A DNA stretch of 64,000 nucleotides from Acidobacteriota bacterium. GTDB lineage: Bacteria > Acidobacteriota > Holophagae > Holophagales > Holophagaceae. Each line of letters begins with the position of its first letter. Within the stretch, counting starts at the first letter, position 1. Location: assembly GCA_016213735.1 (NCBI GenBank), contig JACQZU010000027.1, positions 1 through 64,000 of the forward strand. The letters run 5' to 3'. The notes under the pieces were generated by a model. It ran no database searches, was not told the DNA's origin, and worked only from the letters and a program-made list of their open reading frames with translations. Below are positions 25,895 through 34,125 of the stretch, in pieces. A program made the position numbers and the translations under genes.

Positions 25895-28800
25895 ATGAAC
25901 CGTTTCGCTCACCGACTGGGCTTCACCGGCCTCGCTCTGGTGGCCGGAGTCGTGGCCCATGCTCAGAGCCCGACCACCGGTCTCGTCCAGGGTAAAGTCG
26001 TTGACAGCACTGGCGCCGCCGTTGCGGGCGCCACCGTCACGCTCTCCGGCCCGGCCCTGCAGGGCACCCGCGTTTCCGTCACCGACCGGGAAGGGAACTA
26101 TCGTATTCCACTTATTCCGGTTGGCGCCGGCTTCCAGCTGAGGGTCGTCGCCCAGGGCGGCGGAGCCGAGGCCAAGAACCTGGTCATCGAGGCCTGGAAG
26201 AGCTCCGTGCAGAACTTCTCCATCAAGAAGGCCGGCGACGCCAGTGCCGTGGTGGTGGTCACCGCCACCTCCAACGCCGTGGACGCCACCACCGTGGTGG
26301 ACTCCCGCACCTACAGCACCGAGACCCTCCAGTCCCTGCCCCTGGCCGGCCGCGACTTCATCAGCGCGGCCTACCTGACCCCGGGCGTGGTGGACGGCGG
26401 CCGCGGCGCGGCCAATCCGAACATCGGCGGCTCCACCGCCTTCGAGAACAACTACATCGTGGACGGCCTGAACGTGACGGACCCCTTCCTGGGGACCAAC
26501 ATGAACCGCATCAACACCCTGGCCCTGGAGAGCGTGCAGGTCCAGACGGGCGGCTACGAGCCCGAGTACGGCCGCGCCCTCGGCGGCGTGATCTCCGTGG
26601 TCACCAAGACGGGGTCCAACGACTTCCACGGGGATATTGAACTCACCTACCAGCCCAGCAGTTCCATCGCCAAGGTGGAGACCACCGACCTGCCGTACTA
26701 CTCCCAGCGTCCCAAGCAGGGCAACGTGAGCACCCTGGCCCTCTGGGTGGGCGGCCCCCTGGTGAAGGACAAGCTCTGGTACAGCCTGGGCTACTCCACC
26801 TCTTCCAACCAGACCCTGCCCAGCTACGGGCCGGTCTATTTCCTGGATCCCTACCTCGCCACCAACAACCCCAAGGCCGTGCCCGCCGGCACCGGCGGCA
26901 CGCCCCTGCCCGGGGGTTTCCGCAACACCGGCACCAGCTATGACCTCAAGGATCAGGTCGGGGCGTTGACCAGCAAGTTCACCTTCTCGCCGAACCAGAA
27001 CCACACCTTCGAGGCGGGCATCAACAGCAGCCGCCGGAAGGCCGACACCCGCCTCCAGGGCTTCACCTTCACCGACTGGGGCACCACCTACAAGGCCAAC
27101 GAGAACGTGGACACCGCCACCGTCAACTGGCGCGCCACCTTCACGCCTTCCTGGCTGCTGGACGTCCGGGCCGGAACCTACAAGCGCAAGAGCTTCAACG
27201 ACACCAACGCCGACTACATGCGCAGCGGCCTGCTCTACTCCGGCGCCAACGCCTACTATTCGGGCGCGCTCAACACGGACGGCACCCCGGTCTTCCCCGG
27301 CGTCCCGGCCCGCGCCTTCTCCAACGTGACCGGCGGCGGAAACCTGGCCGACGGCCGCACCGAGATCACCCGCCAGCAGTTCACCATCAAGGGCACCAAC
27401 TTCGTGGGCGACCACATCATCAAGTACGGCCTGGACGTGGACAACACCACGGACAAGCAGTTCAGCCGCTACACGGGCGACTTCTACATCACCCGTTCGG
27501 CCCGCTACGACCCGGTGACGGCCGCATTCGTCCGCTTCGACGACACCTACCGCTTCCGCATGGGCGCCCTGGGCCATCCGGTCCGCAACACCTCCGGCGT
27601 GGTCTACCCCAACAGCAACGTCCTTTTCAACGGCGCCGGCCTGGACCTCGAGGCCAAGACCAAGAACCAGGCCTACTTCATCCAGGACTCCTGGCAGATC
27701 AACCCCAAGTGGATGGTGGTGTTCGGCGTGCGCATGGACCAGCAGAAGGTCTTCGGCGGCGACGGCCAGGAATACATCAGCTTCAAGGGCGCTGACATGA
27801 TGGCTCCCCGGCTGGGCGTCACCTTCAACCCCGGGGGCGATGGCAAGACCAAGCTCTCCGCCAGCTTCGGGCGCTTCTTCGAGACGATTCCCATGGACCT
27901 CAACCTCCGGGCCGGGTCCATCGAAGGCTTCTTCTCCTTCGCCCGCCGCTACAGCGGCGCCTCCGCCCCCAGCCCCTTCTGGCTCCCGACCCTCGGCCAG
28001 CTGTTTGACACCAGCACCTGGACGCAGCGCGGTGCCGATGCCTCCATCGGCGCCGGCAGCCCCAGCAGCAACCGCGTGATCGGCGGCGAGAAGTCCCTGA
28101 TTCAGGACGGCATCAAGCCCCAGAGCATCAACGAGATCGGCCTCGGCGTCGAACACCAGCTGACCGACCTCTGGAAACTCGGGGCCAAGTGGAAGTACCG
28201 CTACTACAACCACGTCGTGGAAGACTACAGCTTCGACTTCGGCACCACCTACGTGCTGGGCAACCCCGGCCAGGGTGGCCAGGGCTCCGAGCCCGTCCAC
28301 GTGGTGGATTACGACTACCCGGGCCAGAACGACTTCCTTATCTTCCCCAAGCCCCGCCGCGACTACCGCGAGCTGGTCCTGAGCGTGGACAAGGCCAAGG
28401 GCGGCGACCGCTGGGCCCTCAACAGCAGCTTCACCTTCGCCAGCAACTGGGGCAACTTCGCGGGCCTGGACGAACCCCTCACGGGCCAGTCCGACCCCAA
28501 CATCACGGGCGTGTATGACCTGCCCACCCTGATGAAGAACACCACGGGCCCCCTGCCCAACACGCCCCGCTACAACTTCCAGGCCTACGGCACCTGGGAC
28601 TTCGGTTCCGGCTTCACCTCCGGCCTGCGCTTCATCTACCGCGCGGGCGTGGCCATCAGCGCCACCGGCCCGGACCTGGGCTACCTCTACGGGCCCAACA
28701 ATCCCAGCAGCGGCCCCTCCGGCTCCTACGCCTTCAACGGCCAGCTCCTCCACGAGGGGAACTACCTGGGCCAGTACGCGGTGGTCGAACCCCGCGGCTC

Positions 28801-29113
28801 CCGCGGCACCACCGCGGACGTGACCCGCTTCGACCTGCACCTGGAGTGGCAGACCAAGATCTTCAACACCGGCAAGGCCACCATCTTCCTGGACATCTTC
28901 AACCTCTTCAACCAGCAGATGGTGCTGACGGTGAACCAGTCCAAGCAGACCGGCCAGCTGGTGGAAGGCGCCCTGTCGAACTCCTTCGGCAACGTGATCG
29001 ATCCCACCGACACGACCCTCGGCTACGTCGCCATGGAGAACCCCTACTTCCTGCGTCCGACCTCCCGTCAGGCGCCCCGAAGCATGCAGTTCGGCGTCCG
29101 CCTGAACTTCTAG
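25895..29113 (+). CDS. TonB-dependent receptor with carboxypeptidase-regulatory-like domain (copy 1)
   Basis: This 1072-residue outer-membrane protein has a signal peptide (cleavage near VVAHAQ). A carboxypeptidase-regulatory-like beta-sandwich covers about 25-110 (GLVQGKVVDSTGAAVAGATV). The plug domain carries the motif NNYIVDGLNVTDP, and the beta-barrel ends in the aromatic signature FGVRLNF. Receptors of this build are abundant in Acidobacteriota and import large substrates such as oligosaccharides, peptides or chelates; the substrate is unknown. AGGAG lies 9 bases before the start. It is followed by an intrinsic-type hairpin and a redoxin gene, an arrangement repeated by the second receptor 1.3 kb downstream. 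Confidence 0.9.
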   Translation: MNRFAHRLGFTGLALVAGVVAHAQSPTTGLVQGKVVDSTGAAVAGATVTLSGPALQGTRVSVTDREGNYRIPLIPVGAGFQLRVVAQGGGAEAKNLVIEAWKSSVQNFSIKKAGDASAVVVVTATSNAVDATTVVDSRTYSTETLQSLPLAGRDFISAAYLTPGVVDGGRGAANPNIGGSTAFENNYIVDGLNVTDPFLGTNMNRINTLALESVQVQTGGYEPEYGRALGGVISVVTKTGSNDFHGDIELTYQPSSSIAKVETTDLPYYSQRPKQGNVSTLALWVGGPLVKDKLWYSLGYSTSSNQTLPSYGPVYFLDPYLATNNPKAVPAGTGGTPLPGGFRNTGTSYDLKDQVGALTSKFTFSPNQNHTFEAGINSSRRKADTRLQGFTFTDWGTTYKANENVDTATVNWRATFTPSWLLDVRAGTYKRKSFNDTNADYMRSGLLYSGANAYYSGALNTDGTPVFPGVPARAFSNVTGGGNLADGRTEITRQQFTIKGTNFVGDHIIKYGLDVDNTTDKQFSRYTGDFYITRSARYDPVTAAFVRFDDTYRFRMGALGHPVRNTSGVVYPNSNVLFNGAGLDLEAKTKNQAYFIQDSWQINPKWMVVFGVRMDQQKVFGGDGQEYISFKGADMMAPRLGVTFNPGGDGKTKLSASFGRFFETIPMDLNLRAGSIEGFFSFARRYSGASAPSPFWLPTLGQLFDTSTWTQRGADASIGAGSPSSNRVIGGEKSLIQDGIKPQSINEIGLGVEHQLTDLWKLGAKWKYRYYNHVVEDYSFDFGTTYVLGNPGQGGQGSEPVHVVDYDYPGQNDFLIFPKPRRDYRELVLSVDKAKGGDRWALNSSFTFASNWGNFAGLDEPLTGQSDPNITGVYDLPTLMKNTTGPLPNTPRYNFQAYGTWDFGSGFTSGLRFIYRAGVAISATGPDLGYLYGPNNPSSGPSGSYAFNGQLLHEGNYLGQYAVVEPRGSRGTTADVTRFDLHLEWQTKIFNTGKATIFLDIFNLFNQQMVLTVNQSKQTGQLVEGALSNSFGNVIDPTDTTLGYVAMENPYFLRPTSRQAPRSMQFGVRLNF

Positions 29114-29145
29114 CGTCCAGAGCGGCCCAGCCGCACGCCATCCGG

Positions 29146-29167
29146 AGAGGGGGGGAAACCCCCCTCT
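29146..29167 (+). terminator. Hairpin downstream of TonB-receptor copy 1
   Basis: AGAGGGGGG (29146-29154) and CCCCCCTCT (29159-29167) form a 9-bp stem with a GAAA tetraloop, 33 bases after the receptor stop, followed by TCGTTGTTG. It probably reduces read-through into the redoxin gene. The T-run is weak. Confidence 0.65.
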
Positions 29168-29226
29168 TCGTTGTTGAAAGGGGGTTCCTCGAGGTGCATC
29201 CTGGGGGCGCCCTCCGGGAGTTCCCG

Positions 29227-29991
29227 ATGCTTGCCTTCTCCCTTCCACTGATGTTGGCCTCCGCCACCCAGGCGCCCCCTTCGCCCCCGCCGCCCGCAGA
29301 CATCGTGGCCCGGTTGCGGGACAAGGCCACCGACCCCCAGACCCTGAAGAAAGAGGCGGGGCAGGTGAAAACCTGTGCCCTGCAGACCGACGGCCGCGCC
29401 CCGGATCCCAAGGACAAGTGGCGGGCGTCCGCCGGAACGGGATTCACGGCCGCGCCCAGCCCCACCGCCGACCCCCAGTTCGTACCCGACGAAGAGCGCA
29501 CCCCGACCTATTTCCCCGCGGGGCACAGACCCGATGCCAGCGCCTTCACGGTGGTGGGGCCCGACGGGAAGAGCCTGTCGGTCTCGGCCTTCGCAGGTCG
29601 GCCCGTCATCGTCTTCTTCTTCCGGCTGGATTGCCTCCACGCGCTGGAGATGATGCCCGAGGTGGCTCGCCTGCACCCGGTGGAGAACCGATTCGGTTTC
29701 AAGGTGCTGCCGGTGTGCATCTCAGGTGAGGGTTGGGGCGCCATCGAGCATTTCCAGAAGCAGAACGAGAAGGTCCTTCCCCCGGGCTTCAGCATCTACA
29801 AACCGAGCCTCACTCCCGGGCAGGGAACCAGCCTCTTCCCGCTGCTCCGCTTCGCCCCCACGACCTACCTATTGGACGACACCGGTCGGGTGGGCTGGCG
29901 GGTCGTCGGTCGCGTGATCGGCTCCCTCAGCGATAAATTGAACCTTCTCCTGGCGGAACGGAACCTCCGGAATTCCCAGGCCGGGAAGTAA
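29227..29991 (+). CDS. Redoxin (TlpA/AhpC-like fold) exported protein (copy 1)
   Basis: The protein is 254 residues from the ATG preceded by GGGAG. A probable signal peptide (MLAFSLPLMLASATQA) is followed by a 90-residue low-complexity stretch and a thioredoxin-fold domain (about 100-245; PVIVFFFRLDCLHALEMMPE). Only one cysteine is at the active-site position (DCLH instead of CxxC), so this is not a standard disulfide reductase. The cis-Pro region APTTYLLDD is present. It follows a TonB receptor, and a diverged paralogue follows the second receptor, so a role tied to these receptors or their cargo is likely. A peroxiredoxin-like single-Cys activity is possible. Confidence 0.75.
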   Translation: MLAFSLPLMLASATQAPPSPPPPADIVARLRDKATDPQTLKKEAGQVKTCALQTDGRAPDPKDKWRASAGTGFTAAPSPTADPQFVPDEERTPTYFPAGHRPDASAFTVVGPDGKSLSVSAFAGRPVIVFFFRLDCLHALEMMPEVARLHPVENRFGFKVLPVCISGEGWGAIEHFQKQNEKVLPPGFSIYKPSLTPGQGTSLFPLLRFAPTTYLLDDTGRVGWRVVGRVIGSLSDKLNLLLAERNLRNSQAGK

Positions 29992-30409
29992 GGGACGAAA
30001 CATATCACTGGATGGTAATCAATTGATAATCCCAGCCGGGACGGGTTCTCCCCTGGCCGTCCCTGCTTTCAAGATCCCTTGGGACCAAGGGCGAGATCGC
30101 TTTCGGCGCTGACGGTTACCGGAATAGTGCAATGGGGCCCCAAGCCGGCGCGGCCCTGCGTGAGGAAATTCCCCAGGTGGGTTATCCTGGAGGTCGCGGG
30201 ATCGCACCCCTGCCCCGGATCCTGGGGTCCCGGAAGGGGAAATGGCTTGGACCTCCCGCGAGGAAATTTTGCTTGCCCCGGTGAATTCCTTGAGGGGATA
30301 ACCTATGACAAGGCGATGACAATGCTTCATTTCACAAGCCCCCGACTCGCCCAGCCCCACTTCCCGTTTCCCATTTGACCCATCCCCTCACCTTCACAGG
30401 AGCAACCTC
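29992..30409 (+). other. Long leader region upstream of TonB-receptor copy 2
   Basis: About 420 bases without a gene. Visible structure includes GGTTATCC (30180-30187) and its complement GGATAACC (30296-30303), 108 bases apart, and the 8-mer GAGGAAAT occurring near both. A GC hairpin (CCCCGG/CCGGGG-like) sits between them. This could be a structured 5' leader, but it matches no riboswitch I know. The receptor ribosome site (AGGAG) is at its end. Confidence 0.4.
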
Positions 30410-33211
30410 ATGCACAAAAGCTTGTTTTCCATAGGCCGGGTGGCCGCTCTCATCGCCCTCGGTGCACCCATCCTTCTGGCCGATGGCGCGCAGACCGGAA
30501 CCATTTCCGGCACGGTCAAGTCCACCGCCGGGGTCCCCCTGGCGGGGGCGACCGTCCAGATCCAGGGGCCCTCCATGCAGGGCACCCGTCGTGCCGCCAC
30601 CGAAGCGAACGGCGAGTACCGGTTCCTCCTCGTTCCGCCCGGGGTGTACCGTGCCACCGTCACCAAGGACGGGTTCCAGCCCCTCACGGTTTCCATCACG
30701 GTGGCCCTCAACCAGACCACCCGCGCCGATCTGCCCATGGCCGCGGTGGGCGCTGCCACCGTCGAAGTGGTGGCATCGGTGTCCACCATCGAGACCGAAT
30801 CCGTCACGAACCAGACCAATGTGACCAAGGAGCTCGTGGACCGCCTTCCGGTGGGCCGCACCTACCAGGGCATGATGCTGCTGACCCCCGGCGTGACCGG
30901 AGGGTCCAACCCGACGGTCCTCGGCGGCTACAGCGGATCCAACATCTACCTGATCGACGGCGTGGACACGACCGACCCCACGACGGGCACCTTCGGCCTG
31001 AACCTCGCCGAGGATTCCATCGAGGAAGTCCAGGTGCTCACCAGCGGCATCAGCGCCGAATTCGGACGCTTCCAGGGCGCCGTGGCCAACGTGCTGACCA
31101 AGTCGGGATCCAACAAGTGGGAAGGCAGCGTCCGGTACAACTTCTCCAACGTGGCGTGGAATGCCGACGCTCCCATGACCACCACCAAGCCGCCCAGCAA
31201 CCTGGTGAAGACCCCCTTCGTCACCCTCAGCGGGCCCATCCTCAAGGATCGCCTCTGGTTCTTCGCCAGCTTCCAGATTCCCAAGACCAGTTCCACGCAG
31301 TACACCACCGGCCCCCTGGGCAGCGGGGGCGTGGCGTTCGACCGCGTCTTCAAGGCCGACCCCCAGTGGTACAGCGCCAAGCTGACCTGGGCCATGACGC
31401 CCAACCACACCCTGATCCTCCAGTCCACCGGAGACCCCGCGATCATCCCCTACGTCCTCTACGGGACGACCACCACCCTCGACACCACCACCAAGCAGGG
31501 CCAGGGTGGCAACTTCTACTCCCTGTCCTATCGCGGCATGCTGGGTAAAAACGTGACCCTCGAGGCCAAGTACGCCAAGCAGGAGAGCAAGATCGAGGTC
31601 TGGGGCAACGGCGGGAACCGCTGGATCTTCTACGACCAGAACGATGCCGCGGGCCGGCAGTACGAGAACGGCCCCTTCGAGGGCTACGTGAAGCGGCCCC
31701 GCACGCAGTTCAACCTGGCCCTCTCCTGGTTCCCCGAGGCCGCGGGCTCCCACGAGATCCGCGTGGGAATGGACAGCCAGAAGACGGACAGCAAGAACAA
31801 ATTCGGGGCCATCGGCGACACCGAGGTGTACTTCTCGGGCTTCACCGGCTCCACCGGGTATCCCGTCTTCTCCAACGGCATTCCGACCAACTACAACATC
31901 GACCCCGACTACGACTTCCTGGCGGTGTATTCCCACCCCGTGGAAAGCAAGAGCACCCAGAAGTTCACGGCCATCTACATCAACGACAAGTGGAAGTTCA
32001 ACAAGAACTGGGGCGCCAACATCGGCCTGCGGTACGAGAAGGTCGACGGCACCAACGACGTGGGGCAGAACATCTGGAACTACAACACGGTTTCCCCGCG
32101 CATGGGCCTGACCTACGACCTCGACGGGGACTCCCGACGCACGCTCAGCCTCTTCTACGGCGTGTACTACCAGGCCCCCTGGCAGGACGGCCTGGACCAG
32201 TACAACAAACTATCGCAGAGCTACAGCCTCTACGGGTATGCCGGGGGCAATCCCCACAGCCGCTCCAGCTGGGACAGTTCGCCCTTCTACACCTTCAACC
32301 CCACGAGCGATCCCGGTCTGATCACGGCGCCGGACCTCAAGGGACCCCGCACCAACGAGACCACCCTCATCTACAAGTGGCAGGTCACCTCGCGCTTCTC
32401 CTTCACCGCCTCCGGGGTGTACAAGGAGTTCAAGGACCAGATCGTCCAGGCCAAGTACTATGACTACGCCCCTGGCTCCACCACCAACGTGATCAAGTAC
32501 TTCCGGTTGGAGAACGCCAAGAATTCCATCCGCCACTACGCAGGCCTGATGGCCACCGGGGAATACCGCGGCGACAAGTGGTATTTCATGGGCAACTACA
32601 CCTACAGCGAGCTCCGGGGGAACATCGACCAGGGCGGAATCACCGGCAGCTTCAACGCCTTCAACCGGGGCCTCTGGATCCCTGCCCAGCCTCTGGCGGG
32701 CAACCTGAACGGCATCCTCGGCGCAGACCAGCCCCATGTCCTTCGCCTCTTCCTGGCCCGGCGGGCCACCGTGCTGGACTGGTTCACGATCGACAACGGA
32801 TTCCGGTTCACCTACTCGTCCGGTACCCCGTACAACATCGCGGCCACATGGTCCATGCTCGGATCCCAGCAGCCGAGCTTCGTCCTGTCCTCGGACCGCT
32901 CCCAGACCGTGTACTACGGGAACGTCCGCGGCCTCGGGCGCTTCAACAGCACCTACGGGTTGGACTACACCGTGACCTTCGACTGGGCCATCGCGAAGAA
33001 ATACCATTTCTTCCTGCGCGCCGACATCACCAACATCCTGAACCACCAGGAACAGGCCACCTGGAGCACCTCCTCCACGCTCGCCTACCCCTCCACCTCG
33101 GATCGCAGCCGCTACTACTTCGTACCGGGCTCCACCTTCGGGAAGCCCACGGGCTCCGGGAACTACATCACTCCCAGGACGCTCGGATTCAGCGCCGGCT
33201 TCAAATTCTGA
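30410..33211 (+). CDS. TonB-dependent receptor with carboxypeptidase-regulatory-like domain (copy 2)
   Basis: This 933-residue outer-membrane protein has the same layout as copy 1 but is shorter. It has a signal peptide (MHKSLFSIGRVAALIALGAP), a regulatory-like beta-sandwich (about 28-115; GTISGTVKSTAGVPLAGATV), a plug (NIYLIDGVDTTDP; GISAEFGRFQGAVANVLTKSGSN) and a barrel ending in FSAGFKF. AGGAG is 8 bases upstream. The sequences of the two receptors are clearly related but far from identical, so they probably take up different substrates. A strong terminator follows. Confidence 0.9.
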   Translation: MHKSLFSIGRVAALIALGAPILLADGAQTGTISGTVKSTAGVPLAGATVQIQGPSMQGTRRAATEANGEYRFLLVPPGVYRATVTKDGFQPLTVSITVALNQTTRADLPMAAVGAATVEVVASVSTIETESVTNQTNVTKELVDRLPVGRTYQGMMLLTPGVTGGSNPTVLGGYSGSNIYLIDGVDTTDPTTGTFGLNLAEDSIEEVQVLTSGISAEFGRFQGAVANVLTKSGSNKWEGSVRYNFSNVAWNADAPMTTTKPPSNLVKTPFVTLSGPILKDRLWFFASFQIPKTSSTQYTTGPLGSGGVAFDRVFKADPQWYSAKLTWAMTPNHTLILQSTGDPAIIPYVLYGTTTTLDTTTKQGQGGNFYSLSYRGMLGKNVTLEAKYAKQESKIEVWGNGGNRWIFYDQNDAAGRQYENGPFEGYVKRPRTQFNLALSWFPEAAGSHEIRVGMDSQKTDSKNKFGAIGDTEVYFSGFTGSTGYPVFSNGIPTNYNIDPDYDFLAVYSHPVESKSTQKFTAIYINDKWKFNKNWGANIGLRYEKVDGTNDVGQNIWNYNTVSPRMGLTYDLDGDSRRTLSLFYGVYYQAPWQDGLDQYNKLSQSYSLYGYAGGNPHSRSSWDSSPFYTFNPTSDPGLITAPDLKGPRTNETTLIYKWQVTSRFSFTASGVYKEFKDQIVQAKYYDYAPGSTTNVIKYFRLENAKNSIRHYAGLMATGEYRGDKWYFMGNYTYSELRGNIDQGGITGSFNAFNRGLWIPAQPLAGNLNGILGADQPHVLRLFLARRATVLDWFTIDNGFRFTYSSGTPYNIAATWSMLGSQQPSFVLSSDRSQTVYYGNVRGLGRFNSTYGLDYTVTFDWAIAKKYHFFLRADITNILNHQEQATWSTSSTLAYPSTSDRSRYYFVPGSTFGKPTGSGNYITPRTLGFSAGFKF

Positions 33212-33231
33212 CCGGTCACCCTGCCTCAGGA

Positions 33232-33259
33232 AGCGCCCGGGTCCAACCGGGCGCTTTTT
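33232..33259 (+). terminator. Intrinsic terminator after TonB-receptor copy 2
   Basis: AGCGCCCGG (33232-33240) and CCGGGCGCT (33247-33255) form a perfect 9-bp stem with a 6-base loop, directly followed by TTTTT. This is a textbook rho-independent terminator 20 bases past the receptor stop. Confidence 0.92.
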
Positions 33260-33363
33260 CTGTCCTGGGGGCCTCTCCGGGCCCAGGGACGCCAACGGGG
33301 GCGATATCCTTGGGAGCGCAGGAGGCCTCTTGATCGGTGGGCCGTCCAGCGGGAGCGAAACTC

Positions 33364-34119
33364 ATGAAGCGCAGGAACCGAATCCAGTCTCCCCTGACCG
33401 GAGCCTTGGTGTTCTCCATGGCCCTCAGCTCCCTTGGGGCCCAGTCACCTCAGGAGATCCTCTTCCGCCAAATTTCCGAGAAAGCCCTGAACCCGAAGGA
33501 ACTGGCCCGGCAGGCCGATACCGCCCATGGTTGCCGCCCGGATGAGCGCAGCCTCTCGGATCCCAAGTACCGAGAATCGGACTACCGTGGTTCGGGCCGT
33601 TCCAATTTCGGATCCATGGCCTCGGAGACGAATCCGATTCCCCCGAACCTGCGACAGCCCCGCTTCTTCCCGACTCAGGATCGGAAAGGAATCGGCGCCT
33701 ATACCGTGGCCGGAGAGGATTCCCGAGAAGTCACCGTGGACGCCCTTAGGGGGAAGGTCGTGGTCCTTTTCCTGTTCCGTCCCGAATGCCGCTGGAGCAA
33801 CGAGACCCTTCCTGAAATCATCCGACTCCAGGCCCAGGAAGAAAAAGCGGGCATCAAGGTCCTGTGCGTGTCCCTGGGGGACGGGGGGTGGCCCGCGGTC
33901 CAGGAATTCAAAACCAAGCAGCGGGAGGCCGTTCCTTAGGCCTTCCCGATCCTCAGGCCCATCCTGGACGAGGCCAAGGGGACTCGGCTCCTTCCCGAAA
34001 TCGTCGTGATCCCGACCACCTTCATCCTGGACCGGCAGGGACGCATCGCCTGGCAGATCCTGGGCGGGGTCCGTGGTGCCCTCCAGGACAAGGTGAACCA
34101 CATCCGGCTGGAGCCTTGA
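33364..34119 (+). pseudogene. Redoxin copy 2, interrupted by an in-frame amber codon
   Basis: The reading frame starts at an ATG with GGGAG upstream and a signal-peptide-like N-terminus (LVFSMALSSLGAQS). It encodes a thioredoxin-fold domain with a single active-site cysteine (RPECRWSNETLP). At 33937-33939 a TAG stops translation after 191 residues. The same frame then continues for 59 more codons (AFPILRP, VIPTTFILDRQGRIAWQILGG), which match the last third of the redoxin that follows receptor copy 1. Read through, it would be about 251 residues, against 254 for the paralogue. Without that part the fold lacks its cis-Pro loop and last strands. It is most simply a recent nonsense mutation; a sequencing error or stop read-through are the alternatives. 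Confidence 0.8.
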
Positions 34120-34125
34120 GAAGGT

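Noticed and set aside
29992-30409. Cobalamin, TPP or molybdenum riboswitch before the second TonB receptor
   Set aside because: None of the conserved boxes of these classes was found, although the leader is long and structured.
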